Source: Punica granatum (Eukaryota > Streptophyta > Magnoliopsida > Myrtales > Lythraceae). Taken from it: a DNA stretch of 64,000 bases. The notes below the pieces were generated by a model. The model did not search any database. It saw nothing but the letters and a program-made list of their open reading frames with translations, and had not been told where the DNA came from. Positions 1 to 13,074 of this stretch are shown here, piece by piece. The first letter of the stretch is position 1. Every line of letters begins with the position of its first letter. Made by a program: the position numbers and the translations under genes. Location of the stretch: positions 40,685,885 through 40,749,884 of the forward strand of contig NC_045128.1 of assembly GCF_007655135.1 (NCBI RefSeq), read 5' to 3'.

Positions 1-2784
1 CACTCCCAGACTCAAAAAACTCGAATTGCAGGTGCTGAATATAACACTTCCATTCTACTATGGACCAGGGGGTGATGCCATGATCACAGTCAATTTCCCA
101 GTAATCTACTCCAGAGACTGCTCCAGAAACCAAACTCGTGAATCGGTCATGCTGGAAGGAAGCTCATTTGTGATCGCTCAGGACAGAAACATCTTTGCTG
201 CAGTCGGGTGTAGCAGAGTTGCCCTTATCGAGAACACCAAGTCTGCAGTTGTCGGATGTAAGCTGTCAGAATGCAGCTCAAGAGCCGATGGCACAAGCAT
301 CCGCCCAAATAGTGATTGCTCGGGTTTGGGTTGCTGTCAAACAACGACAACGTTTGGACTGCAGTCCTTTAATGTGAGTTTTCGAAAAGACGAAGCTGCC
401 TCCGGAGCTGTGGAGGGATGCAGTTATGCAGCTTTGGTCGATCGAGCTGAGTTTTCTCCTTCTCGCATGCATGCTTTGGAACAGGAAGGATATGTGCCGG
501 CAGTGTTACAATGGGGCGTGGCAAACACTACACACTTTGGAATAAATCTCCTGCATGATAGTCGTCGTGGCTATGGTCACTATTACTGCTCAAGTAGAAG
601 CATGTCTGACAGTTATATAGTTATGCCGTTCATGCAGTGTTTTTGTTATCCTGGCTATGATGGTAACCCCTACCTGGGAAATGGATGTCAAGGTAATGTG
701 CCTATGTTTCTCTTGATCTATTTTTAAGTATGATTAGGCAACACAGTTCCTCTAAGATTACATGATGATTTTCTTCCTTCTTCTGCCCTTTTCCTTTATA
801 CAAGCTTAAAGCATTCAAAAGCTTTCAATCCGAGTTCTTGCTCGTGAACAACAAAAAGCCCATACAGAAAGCCCCTCTGTCATTCCCACCAACCACCCCC
901 GTCCCCCTTCCCCAAACAGCCAAAACCTCCAAGCTTCCAACGACCACAAGCTGCCGATTTGGACGATCCACCAATGAGCTATTGGTTCCGACTATCCAGA
1001 CGACGGGGAGGGAGAGTGCAAGAGGAGAGAGAGGGATCTGGGAGAGGAGGGAGGGGTAGAGGAGAGAGAGGTTTTTTTTATTATATTTATTTTAATTCAA
1101 TTTTAATAAAATGAATATTTTATTTTAATTTGGCTCCACATCATTTGTCCTTCCCTTGGCCTGATCTAATCAAAGTTTATGAAACTACTTTATTATAGAA
1201 ATTTTTTTGCAGTATAATTGTCCTCAAAATTGAGAATGGTTTTGAATTTATTCTGCTTCAGATGTTCTCTGATGCTAATTTTCCAGAAGTTAATCTTTTC
1301 TGTTTGATCTTCATGTCCATAGACGTCAATGAATGCGAAGATCATGATATCCTCAAAAACTGTCATGGGAAATGCGTGAATACGAAAGGGTACTACAAGT
1401 GTGTGGATGGCAGTAGAGCAGTTAAATTGGCAATGATGGGTATGCTCTTGTGAATCTTCACATGAATTGATTCCCTGCAAATGTATAATGTGAAGGTGCT
1501 TCATGTTACTTCTTCATATCATAATTAAACATTCAGTTTTAATTCGCTATTATTCAATTTGTCATTTTTGCAGTCATTGGAGGATTTATTGGAGCATTGC
1601 TTTTCCTTCTCTCCATGAGGTGGCTACGCAGAGCCATTAGAAGAAGGAAGAAGATGAAGCTCAAACAAAAGTTCTTCAAACAGAACGGCGGTCTTCTATT
1701 GCAGCAACAATTATCTTCGCCGGAAGGCAACGTCGAGAAAAGCAAGTTGTTCGATTCCAAGAAGTTAGAGAGGGCCACCGATAACTTCAATGAGAACAGG
1801 ATACTTGGCCAAGGTGGTCAAGGGACCGTCTACAAGGGGATGCTGATGGACGGAAAAATTGTTGCTATCAAGAAATCTAAGGTGCTGGACGAGGGAAATG
1901 TCGAACAGTTCATCAACGAAGTTTTCATTCTCTCACAGATCAATCACAGGAATGTGGTGAAGCTATTGGGCTGTTGTTTGGAGACCGAAGTTCCTCTTCT
2001 CGTGTATGAGTTCATCCCAAATGGGACGCTTTATCAGTATCTCCACGATCCCAATGAGGAGTTTCCAGTTCCATGGGATGTACGCCTGCGAATTGCTACA
2101 GAGGTCGCTGGAGCGCTTTCCTATCTGCATTCTGCAGCGTCTATACCTATATACCATCGGGACATAAAGTCAACGAATATACTTTTAGATGAAAAGTATC
2201 GAGCTAAAATTGCTGATTTTGGAACTTCCAGATCGGTGGCCCTCGATCAGACTCATGTGACCACATTGGTGCAGGGAACCTTTGGGTACTTAGATCCTGA
2301 GTACTTTCAGTCAAGCCAATTTACGGATAAAAGTGATGTATACAGCTTTGGAGTGGTCCTCGTCGAGCTCGTGACTGGGCAGAAGCCAATCTCTTCACTG
2401 AGAGCACAGGAGGGAAGAAGTTTAGCTACATACTTCATCATCTCAATGGAGGAGGATCGTCTATTCGATATTCTTGATCCTCAAGTACTGAACGAAGGAA
2501 AAAAAGACGAGATCATCACAGTTGCTCATCTTGCAATGAGATGCTTAAATCTGAACGGAAGGAAGCGACCAACAATGAAGGAAGTGGCGATGGAGCTGGA
2601 AGCCATAAAGCGGCCATCACATCCCTCCGATGAACAACAGATTAATCGAGAAAGGCAGGCGACCTTCGAAATCGATGGGGTTGAAGCTCATGATGTTGCT
2701 TTCAGATCAGCAGAATTTGAGGCAGGTGATGGTATAAGTTCGATGACCGATGTGTACCCGCTACTGTCCAGTGACACATGGTGA
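1..2784 (+). CDS. Wall-associated receptor kinase (WAK-like), 5' end outside the window
   Basis: This is a plasma-membrane receptor kinase; WAK ectodomains bind pectin and oligogalacturonides and the kinase signals inside the cell. Coding exons are <2-692, 1323-1439 and 1574-2784, all bounded by GT..AG and all phase 1. Exon 1 begins mid-protein in the cysteine-rich GUB_WAK domain and ends in the typical GNPYL..GCQ motif. Exon 2 is one EGF repeat starting DVNEC, the calcium-binding signature. Exon 3 has a hydrophobic segment, a basic stop-transfer stretch ([11 protein letters not shown]), a glycine loop GQGGQGTVY, the VAIKK lysine, [11 protein letters not shown], and [11 protein letters not shown] in the activation segment. 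The HRD arginine makes it an RD kinase. No lesion is visible, so it may be functional, but the signal peptide lies outside the window. Intron 1 is about 470 bp longer than in the sister copy at 11,055-11,215. Confidence 0.9.
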
Positions 2785-3177
2785 ACAAGGTCGTAAGCCG
2801 CAGGCGCGGGTACACGACTCTGAGGCAGGCCATCGTTTTCCACGCCAAAGGGTCCCATTCTGGTCTAATTCTATATTTTGAGTTGATCCAACTCTAATAG
2901 TTAATTCCAAGTTTCCGTCTGATCAAATAGATTTCAAGCATTCTTGATATTGACATCAGCTTTATAGGTTATATCGTCTTCTGATCATATAGTGCCGATA
3001 ATAATTTCTCATTTAGATATATGGTTGGCCCCTTATAAAGAATTCGATCATTTCTGCATGTCAATACAGAGAAGTCACTATCCTAGAGATGCAATTAAAT
3101 TGTTTAATTTCGTTAAGTAATTTCTCTCTTTGTAATAATAATCGTCCAAACCTTGAGTTCAACCTGGGGAATAATTA
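2785..3177. other. Intergenic spacer conserved with the downstream duplicate
   Basis: No gene is seen. The spacer is clearly homologous to 12,585-13,074; for example, both carry ACACGACTCTGAGG and a GTCCCAT..TGGTCTAATTCTATATT block. It therefore belongs to the same duplicated segment and probably holds the 3' end of the upstream WAK and the promoter of the next one. Confidence 0.7.
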
Positions 3178-4267
3178 ATGGAAGGTCAGAGTGTATCTTC
3201 ATCAATAGCATCTCTGTGAGATCTAAAAGAAGAAGCATAAAAATGGTAATCGGCGTCGTCCAGTTGATGCTGTTAGTCCTCCTGCTTTTAGGTTTGTCCC
3301 GCGTAGAAGCACTAGCACGAAATTTCCCGGGGGCAAAGGCCCATTGTACGGACAAATGTGGAGATGTTACCATCCCCTTTCCATTTGGCATCGGAGCCAG
3401 CTGTTTCACTGCCATCGGATGCGACATCATGGCTCTCATGAGCAACACCAAATCCACCATCGTTGGATGCAAGTCCAAGTGCAGGAATGGCAACAGCACA
3501 AGTCGGTTCAGCGAATGCTCGGGCGTCGACTGTTGCCAGAACACAATCCCCATCAAATGTGCAGGCCTCCAACATCAACTTCCAGAACGTAGATGCTTCT
3601 ACAATATATGACAGTGGAGGCAGTTATGCTTTCCTAGGTGACAGATCCTGGTTCATACCCAATGCTACTGATCTTTATTCACTAAGGACTAGGGAATACG
3701 TGCCAGTGTTGTTAGAATGGTGCATACCTATAATACAAATATTGGGATCGACCTGAATCCAATTTACGGTGTTTATGATTGTACATGGCTTAGCTCCGCT
3801 GTGTACGGGTTCAACGAACTGCCTTATCTACGATGCTATTGCCCCTCCGGCTTCAGTGGTAATCCTTAACTCGTCAATGGATGTCAAGGTGAGTGTTTTG
3901 AAATCATGGGTTGATAACTCTAGGTTTATTCAGTCAATTCGTGGGAGTATCACCGTTATGATACATGTTAAAGACAGTTTCAAAAGCATAAAAACCGTTC
4001 CAATATCAATCGCATGTAAATGAATAATAACTTATGTTGTATAATCAAACTAATTTATTGAGAACTTCGGATGAAAGAATCCTAACTTCTAAAATTCTTT
4101 TTTTGCTGGATTCCTGACTTCTAATATTCAAATCGGTTATGTGATCTCTACAGACATTAACGAATGTGAAGATCCAAGGCTCAACAGCTGTCCTTGGAGA
4201 TGCGCGAATATGCCGGGCCACTATTCCCGTCCGGATGGCAACAGAATAGCTAAATTGGCAATGATCG
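3178..4267 (+). pseudogene. WAK pseudogene, ectodomain and EGF exons only
   Basis: Sister copy of the gene at 13,075, with many lesions. The ATG equivalent at 3178 now runs into a stop after a short insertion; an in-frame ATG remains at 3243, followed by a signal peptide. Exon 1 has lost 255 bp (85 codons) between GCTGTTTC and ACTGCCATCGG. It then carries a 1-base insertion near 3552, a 1-base deletion near 3734 and a TAT-to-TAA stop near 3869. Exon 1 ends at 3888. Exon 2 (4154-4267) keeps its splice sites, but one EGF cysteine is changed to Arg (TTCCCGTCC against TTCCTGTCC in the sister). No kinase exon follows; intron 2 was invaded by a 2.7 kb element and then meets the next broken copy. 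It is surely non-functional as a receptor kinase. Confidence 0.88.
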
Positions 4268-4302
4268 GTATGTATCTCTGAATCTTATGTACAAACGAGC
4301 AT

Positions 4303-6996
4303 TATTCTATAAAATCCTGCATTTTTCCACAATAAAATCCATAAATACATTCCATTATACAAAAACTTAAATGTATTCTATAACGTCTCTTTTACAAGAT
4401 ACAAAACCAATTAAAATTTTAATTTCCAAAATTTAAAATACCTAAAATTACCTGTGTGTTTTACAATAATTTTCTCGAACTTAACTCCTTGTTCAAGGAC
4501 AAACTCAAACCTTTAAACACAGGAAAACACGTCCTTCATAATTACCATATAAAATAATGTGAACGGTTTGGAACTTCGATCAAATAACTATACAAATCGT
4601 AATCCTCTCAGGGTCCGATTTATCATCTCAGTAAATTTCAAATACATGTCAATTGAATATCCCAGAATCATTTGAGCCCCGATTAAGTAAGTTTACAGTC
4701 AAGTAAGACACGCGCCTTCCGATTCAAGAAATCATGTAAAAAGCTCTCGTTTGACAATGATTCCCCGTGAAAGATGTGGAAATAGAGTGAGCTTACATAG
4801 CTCAGCAAGTTTAACCAAAATAACCAAGTTAGTCAGAACTCCTCAGTAAAAATCAAATCAGGCATAACAAGAAGAATTATCAAATGACTCAAGGTACACC
4901 ACCAGAGACAAACTGACAAGAGCTGTCTAACTTAATTACCACACACAAATAAATTCTAGACTAAATATATAATTAGAATAAACATATGCTTTACATTAAG
5001 CCCACTTCGGTAAACACATCACCCACATTCATATTTCCAAATCAACCATATCAAGCTAATAATTCTACAATCATAGATGTCGCTTTCACACTCCAAACAC
5101 GATCACGAATAAATATTGCAACACTCGAATTTGCATTCATTAAAGATAAACATGAAATTCCATTCATAACGGTACCATGACTCGTCATGAATCTATAGTC
5201 TATCTCCATATGTCTCCCCCACAACCTCCGAATCACCCATAATCAATCCCGATCTCGACCTTTAGACTTATGTCCGTTTTATATTCCGTTGGATCAGCGG
5301 CCTAATGTCCGTTTTATATTCCGCTGGACCAACGGCTTGTCAATCCATCTCATATCCCGCCAAGTCCAACAGACAAAATCACACACTAACATATAACTCG
5401 TATGCGTAATTTAACTTATAGAATAATAACCTTAACATGATAATTGACCAATATCAATTAATCCATTCCTATAATATACATCTGGCACCACAACAGCCAT
5501 CAATGATAAAACTTAGCACACACCACGCACCCTTATATGTGAAATCCAAAAAACAAGATTAAGTAAAGTCAACCACAAGGAATAATTTACAGCACACAAG
5601 AACCCAATTGCAATCCCAATCAATTCCATAAAGATCCAATCATCACAGTCATTCAGATCACATTGACTAACCCACAAGAAATGAAATCTACTAAAGTGTA
5701 CAACCCAATGATAAGAAACTCAGCCATGTAAATTAAATACACAAAACCAATTAAACCCAGCAGAATAAAGTCAAGAACAAGAACTATCCACCACTTAAGA
5801 TTCAATCAAGAACAGCTAAATGTCAACGATAGATAAAAATTATATTCTAATAAGGGCTTTCATATCTCACCAGACATGCATCTAAATAAAGATTGAATCT
5901 AATGCTTAAGGGTTAAATTTCATGGGGAACTCACAATGAACATATTTATATTACATAAGGTCCTCGAGGAATGTTTAAGTAAACCTTTCATACGAAACAA
6001 ACAAAAAGAACTCGTTCGAGCTTGGAATTGACGAATACAAACTAACAATGATTAGTTTCGAGACACCTATCTCAAAACCGAGCCCAAAATCATAACTTAT
6101 TGCTCCTCAAACACCTCCGTCCCTTTAGCTGTAAAAACCATGCCTAGACCGCGATTACAGGATAACCCACAACATTAATTTTTTGCCCAAAATAAACAAT
6201 TAAGGGCTGGCCAGAAAAATAAGGAATATAGACTATCCGAAATGTAACATAAAAGAATCAGTATCGATGGAATTCAAAGCCAAACGATTTTTAACATTTA
6301 AATCATAAATTTCAAAGATTGCTTAGCTCAAATTTAAGCCTAGTAACTGGAACAACCAAGGAAGCAAAAAGGGTTTTCATAAGTGATCAAAAACGAAAGC
6401 AAAGAACAGAAGTTTTACTGCTTTTCGGGCTTTTGTACCCTATCAAACTGAATTGATCTGTCACCTCTGTTTGGTGATGTGTTGCTTGCGGCTAGAGACC
6501 AATCAAACATAATGAAGAGGAGAGTAGACAATACCTGAGAAGGAGAGCTTGGACGAAGGATGGAGTCGAATCACTAGTCTCACTAGATATTACGGAGATG
6601 GAGCCTTTGGCGCTCCCCCTTACTATCCGAGTCTCTCTCTCTCTCGCTCACTCTCTCAACCCCCCTGCCTCTGAGTTTTTTCTTTTTCCCTTTTTTTTTC
6701 AGCCAAAGAGATGAAAAGAAAAGAAAAGGAACGAATATTATGAAAAGAAATTGGTGGCGGTGGAGAAGATTGGGTTTTGGGGAAATTATTGGGTGTATTA
6801 TGGTGCATGCTAGCCACCACTTAATCCCCACTCATTTTAACTTTAAACTTTGATTATCAAACTTTAAGAAATCATAAGATTTTTAATATTTATTTCCAAA
6901 TAAATTATTGACACCCAATAAATGATAAAAAACAGAAAAATCTAAATTGAAAAATCTAAATATATTCCTATGGAAAATTCGGGACTTCACATATTC
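4303..6996 (-). mobile_element. 2.7 kb insertion, probable solo LTR (minus orientation)
   Basis: The element occupies 4308-6991 and is flanked by the 5-bp direct repeat TATTC at 4303-4307 and 6992-6996. The paralogous intron has the uninterrupted site at 14,454-14,458, so this is a real insertion. Read on the minus strand it begins TGTGAAGTCCC, which looks like an LTR start (TG), but the far end reads TA rather than CA, so it is imperfect. There is no reverse transcriptase, integrase or gag coding sequence. It contains a 35-bp tandem pair near 5268-5337 and a CT-rich tract near 6630. The 5-bp target duplication fits an LTR retrotransposon; a large non-autonomous element is the alternative. 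Confidence 0.65.
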
Positions 6997-8868
6997 ATTG
7001 TCCTTCTATAAATCGTATTATTTGCTTGTTTTAATAGACATTGTGTCACGTGCCAATTTTAGACTATAACGAAAAATCTTGAGATTTTATGAGAGTTAAT
7101 TGAAATCTTGAGGCTTACGTTTTATGAAGTTCTATAAAATTTCAGACTAAAACTCGTGGGAGTGAATGGCCGCAAGCTAGTAAGTTAATGTAGCAAGGGA
7201 AGCCTCCAACGGAAAAAAAAAAAGTTTCTATAATTACAACTTTGATAATGGAAATAAGTCTCCAAAAGAAAGCAAATAATCATCGCGATAAGAGCTGATG
7301 ATAAAATCCAAGATCCAAATCTAACTTCCTCATCAAAATAGAACTTAGAAGGTCTCCGAACTAAAACATAAAGTTAGAAGAATTCGAGATCCTCTAGACA
7401 CCTCTGAATTCTCGAGCCACTCTCTTACGGCTCTATTGCCCTACTGATCTCCTGGCCCCATATTTGGAGTAAAAAAAAATTAATAAAAGAACGAGCTTAA
7501 CATGCTCAACAAGCGACCAACACTTATTTCTATTGATCAAGTATCGATAGAATAATCTTGATTCTAAATAGTTCAAGAAAAACAACTTGTTCATAAAAGT
7601 AGTTCTTAACAATTATTTTAAACCATGCAGTAACAAAATTTCATAAGCATATAACCCAATATAATATTGAAGTTCATAAATCATTCAAATAATACGTATT
7701 CAACACCATTTTGCATATATGCATTATGAATTCAATAATTCCAAATATGCTCACTGTCTTGTCACTGTCATGACACTTCATCCTATTGCACAACCCTCTA
7801 TATATTTACTAGCTTAACCGCTGGTAATGATCTACTAATACCAGTTTAACCCACTGTTAACACTCCACTATACCATACCAGTTCAATATGCTGGTAACGG
7901 TCCACTAACAATATCGCAATACCCCATAATAGAATAAACAAATGGTCCTTAAAAAAATGATAATTCCAGTATATCAATTTTCAACAAATTTAATAACTTT
8001 TCGAATAATTTTGGATGTCAAAGTTCAAATAATTCATATTCTCAGAGGAACTTCACAAATAAGGTCAATTATTCAGATTTCATAAAATCAATAATTGAAA
8101 TATCTGAACAATAGGAAGATCCAAAAGGAGAAAAGAATAAAGCACATTCAGATAAAACAAAATTAATAATTCAATTTTCTTATATTTTGGTACTCAAATC
8201 AATAAAAAGAATTGGAATACTTGTATAGTAACAGCTAGAAAAAGAACCACGACGGTTATTTTTTCAGCCAACCGTGATAGCATCACCCTTCAATAATAAG
8301 ATCATAATCATCTCCTTAAATTTTTGATACTTGATAGTTGATCCTCATTAAAGAATCATGAAATTTAGCTCATGCTCAAACAATTATAAATATTTTATTT
8401 TCAACAACATAATAGTTGGATTAATTTTCATGACATGCAATAAAAACTATGATTTCGATCTTTTGCAAACAACATAAGTGAGTCCTAGTTACTTTCATCG
8501 ATCATCCCTAAACTAATAGCTCAAAGCCGATAGATTGGGATCAAGAGATAAATCTATAATCAAAATCTTTTCTAAAACTTTAAAGCTAGTCCATCCTTCA
8601 TTTGCGGCGAGTAGGGGAAATTTCTCCACTTGCAGGAGTTCTCCCATTTTCTTTTTTCTTTTTTTCCTTTTTTTAAATTTTTTTTAGTATTTTTACATTT
8701 AAATTATTTAAAAAAAATCTCTACCTCTTATTGTGTGTTTTTAAACATGTAGGGATAATGTAGCAAGTAATTTGTTTGACTCGTCGCGATGGCCCGAATA
8801 AATTATATTGAAAAGTTTTTCCTCATCAACTTTTTTTTCCCCCAAATTTATGTATATATTTCAAATTT
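6997..8868. repeat. Duplicated intron segment, copy A
   Basis: Non-coding AT-rich DNA that matches 14,459-16,260 almost throughout, with small indels. It is intron 2 of the broken WAK copy. The match stops abruptly after TTTATGTATATATT.CAAATT in both copies, which marks the distal limit of the segmental duplication. Confidence 0.75.
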
Positions 8869-9108
8869 GCGGTGTCTTTTGGTTTGAGTCAAGATGAAAA
8901 TGAAAGAATTCTTTTCCTGGGAACTAATTTTCCGGCCAATTGAATTGCAGATTATGAAATATATCTTATCTTCTTGTTTACCATAATTAATTCATATATA
9001 CTCACATAAAAACCAATTATAACGCCGATCATATCGATGATATATCTTGAGAGCCCTATCTAGGATTTGTCTAAAACAAGCACCATAAAACTGCTGCCCG
9101 TCATTATT
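8869..9108. other. Junction of the duplicated segment with a WAK 5' flank
   Basis: No coding sequence is seen. This stretch joins the end of copy A's intron to the promoter side of the next WAK relic, so the duplication breakpoint probably lies here. Confidence 0.4.
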
Positions 9109-12100
9109 ATGCTGTCAGCAGTGCAAATCCTTCTGCTCTTGAGTTTGTTCATCAGTTCAGAAGCATTAGCAGGAGCAGGCACTTCCCCAATGGCGAATTG
9201 AGAAAATTGGAAAGAAGGAAACGGTGGTCAACAAGTGCCACCATATATACTGCAGTAGATATGACGCGAGACCCGAGACCCGAGAGAAATATCTTTAATT
9301 AAAAGATGTCCCAGAAAGTTTTTGAGCATGTTTCCTTCTTTCTTTGTTTGTCTGTACGTTTTTTTTTTTCAGAGGAACTCTTAATTACTGAGACACTTTA
9401 ATTTCATGCCGTATAATATAAGTCTATCATGTCCTGATCCCCAAACTAAACCTTTTGGCATAATATTTACTCCACTTTGCTTGATTGGAGAGGTACACGG
9501 ATGTTTAATTAGGGACATGGAGGTGAATTCATGTTCCATGAACATATATCTCTGCTCTTCCCGATTTTCACGTAAACTAGTTGATGAGCGGGCGCAATTG
9601 AATAATTTTTTATTGCAACTAATAATCTAAATAATTTTACAGGTTATGCATAAATAAAATTTAGTTTAAACCGAATGAATTATGCTAAGGATATCAATAA
9701 ATTAAAAAAATCATTCATATCGACTAAGCAAAAATGATATCTTTATTTCAACATCAACTGAACGATACTTTGATAAGAATGTAATTATCTTGAAATTATT
9801 AATTATGCATAAACTTCTTTTCAAAGTAAGGCCTGAAACAGATCAATCTGAGACTTTCTTTTACTTATATGCCTCAATGATTCCTAATTTCATTAGAAAT
9901 AACAAATTAGTAATAATTTAATTTTGATTAGTAAAAGAATATATTCTGTCACACACGTAAAGTATACCTCTTTATAAAGGAAACTCATATCAGAATTGAT
10001 AATTTCGTTATTTCTTCCGGTCTCAATTCTTTTAATATATGATAAATCATTGTAACACTTCAAAATCTATTATGATATAGATTAAAAATAAATTATAAAG
10101 AAAAATTTCATGCAAATATAGTAGTTCTAAATACGCACTAGACAAATTAACATCCAATTAAAAAGATAACATCCTAAATAAATTACTTTTATAAAAAAAA
10201 ATACATGTATTTAACGATTATGGATTTCGAGAAAACTTGACGAAACATGACGAAGCCTATTGCAATACTGGTGCAGTCTTGCAAATCGACCAAATATATA
10301 TAAGATACTGGTGTTAGTATATCGAATAAACATTTACATTATATATAGTGCAAACATCATACAAACTAATAAGAAAATTTCCTATCGAATATCAAGTTCC
10401 AATATAATGAAATTTTCATATCAAGAAATAATAGTCTAAGTTCCCCTATACTATATATATGTCATATATATAATTTATAACAGCAGTCTAAGTCTCAATA
10501 TATGATATATACTACAAATATATATATATATATATATATATTTCTAAAATGAACAAGATATAATCTACATATTCTACTATATATATTATATAAGTAAATA
10601 TTATGAATATATTTTCTCGGTGAATAAATACTTCTTGATAAAAGAATATAAAAATTTTCTTACTATATAAATGATGACATGGTATTGCGAAAGAACGTTT
10701 TATATTTTTGATAATATGGTGGTATGAGAATTCAACTCTAGACTTTATTATAAATATATAGAAAGAGAGATGGATATTATGTAAATGGAAATTTGATTGT
10801 GGTTAATATTATAATAATATATTTGCCCACAATGAAACAGGCAACTCTATAAATATTATAAACCCTAGTTAATATTGATTTCCAACTCTATATTTTGCTA
10901 CAATATATATATATGAACGACAATTTAGTTGCTACAGGATACTCTTGCAACAGTTACGGCTTAGCTTCTGACAGTTACGACAGGCTGCCATATTTGCAAT
11001 GCCGTTGCTACTCTGGATTTAATGGTAACCCCTATCTTGGACAAGGATATCAAGGTATGTACTTCAAAATCTCAGGTTGAATGTTTATTCCATATACTGC
11101 TAATGGCAGAATATTTTTGCTCAAATAATTGAATAATTTAGAATTTATTTTGCTTTTGATGTTCTGATGCCAATTTTAGAACTTAAGCTTTGCCATGTGA
11201 TCTTCATGTCCATAGACATCAATGAATGCGAAGATCCAAAGCTCACCGACTGTCACCGGAAATGCTTGAATAAGCGAGGGTACTATAAGCGTGTGGATGG
11301 CAGTAGAGAAGTTAAATTGGCAATGATGGGAATGCTCTCTTGAATCTTTATTAATTGATTTCCTGCAAATGTATAATGTTAAGGTGCTTCATGTTACTTC
11401 TCATATCAAGAATTAACAATTCGGTATTGATTCACCTTTGTCAATTTCTCATTCTGCAGTTATTGGAGGACTTGTTGGAGCATTGCTTTTCCTTCTTGTG
11501 TGAGGTGGCTATGCAGAGCCATTAGAAGAAGGAAGAAAATGAAGCTCAAACAGAAGTTCTTCAAACAGAACGGTGGTCTTCTACTGCAGCAACAGTCATC
11601 TTTACATGAAGGCAACGTCGAGAAAGACAAGTTGTTCAATTCCAAGGAGTTTGGGAGGGCCACCGATAACTTCAATGAGAACAGGATACTTGGCCAGGGC
11701 GATCAAGGGACCGTCTACAGGGGGATGCTGATAGACAGAAGAATTGTTGCTATCAAGAAATGTAAGTGCTGGACAAGGGAAATGTCGAACAGTTCACCAA
11801 TGAAGTTTTCATTCTCTCACCGATCAATCACAGGAATGAGTTTAAGCTGTTGGGCTGCTGTTTGGAGACCGAAGTTCCTCTTCTCGTGTGTGAGTTCATC
11901 CCAAATGGGATGCTCTATCAGTATCTCCACGATCCCAATGAGGAGATTCCAGTTCCGTGGGACGTACACCTGCTAATTGCTACAGAGGTTGCTGGAGCTC
12001 TTTCTTATCTGCATTCTGCAGTGTCTATACCGATATACCATCGAGACATAAAGACAACGAATATAATTTTAGATGCAAAGTATCGAGCGAAAATTGCTGA

Positions 12101-12584
12101 TTTTGGAACTTCTAGATCGGTGGCCCTCAGTCAGACTCATGTGACCACGTTGGTGCAAGGAAACTTTCGGTATTTAGATCCTGAGTACTTCCAGCCAAGC
12201 CAATTTACAGACAAAAGCAACGTATACAGCTTTGGAGGGGTCCTCGTTGAGCTCTTGACTGGGCAGAAGCCAATTCTTCACTGAGAGCACTGGAGGGAAG
12301 AAGTATTGAACGAAGGAAAAAAAAGACAAGATAATCACAGTTTCTCATCTCGCAAAGGGATGCTTAAATCTGAATGGGGGGAAGCGAACAACCACGAAGG
12401 AAGTGGCGATGGAGTTGGAAGCCGTAAGGCATGAACAACAGATCAATCAAGAAAGGCATGCGACCTTCGAAATGGATGGGATTGGAGCTCACGATGTTGC
12501 TTTCAGATCAGCAGAATACGAAGCAGCTGATGGTATGAGTTCGACGACCAACGTGTACCCACTACTGTCCAGTGACATATGGTG
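9109..12584 (+). pseudogene. WAK pseudogene with exon 1 interior replaced and a broken kinase exon
   Basis: A signal-peptide start survives at 9109-9201: ATG, a leucine-rich core, then SSEALAGAG and a TGA. The interior of exon 1 is missing and about 1.7 kb of AT-rich DNA sits in its place. The 3' end of exon 1 returns at about 10,930-11,054, with the last conserved cysteine changed to Tyr (GYQ for GCQ). Exon 2 (from 11,216, DINECED) has lost its splice donor: GT has become GA at 11,330-11,331. Kinase exon 11,460-12,584 has 1-base deletions near 11,495, 11,769 and 12,275 and a 65-bp deletion near 12,306, yet long blocks such as HRDIKTTN and DFGTSRS remain. It is sister to the gene at 1-2,784 and cannot encode a receptor. 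Confidence 0.88.
9202..10929. other. AT-rich filler inside a WAK pseudogene
   Basis: There is no convincing gene. The stretch is strongly AT-rich, with a (TA)n microsatellite near 10,519-10,543 and many short TATATA tracts. It replaces roughly 700 bp of exon 1 coding sequence. I see no clear terminal repeats, so its origin is unresolved. Confidence 0.5.
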
Positions 12585-13074
12585 AACAGATCATTTGGGT
12601 TTCTCCTCTTTGGCAACCTATATAAATTTAGAATGGTCCTTTGCCATTATCTTATTGGGATTATATTTAAAATAAACTTTGTAACACAAGGTCATAAGCA
12701 GCAAATGCCAGCACACGACTCTGAGGCAAGGCATCGTTTTCCACACCAAACGGTCCCATGCTGGTCTAATTCTATATTCTGAGTTGATTCAACTCCAATA
12801 TTTATTCCATTAAAGTTCATCTGATCGAATAGATTTCAAGCATTCTTGATATTGACGTCGGCTTTATTGATTATATCGTCTTCCAATCTTATAGTGTCGA
12901 TAATAATTTCTCATTTAGATATATGGCCCCTTATGAAGAATTTGACTAATTCTGCATATGTCAATACGGAGGAGTCGCTATCCTAGAAACGCAATTAGGT
13001 TTCTTTGTTTCGTTAAGCAATTTCTCTCTTTGTAGTAATCGTCCAAACCTTGAGTTAAACCTGGAGAATAAATA
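12585..13074. other. Intergenic spacer, copy B
   Basis: Homologous to 2785-3177. It presumably carries the 3' end of the upstream broken copy and the promoter of the WAK gene starting at 13,075. No separate gene is seen. Confidence 0.6.
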
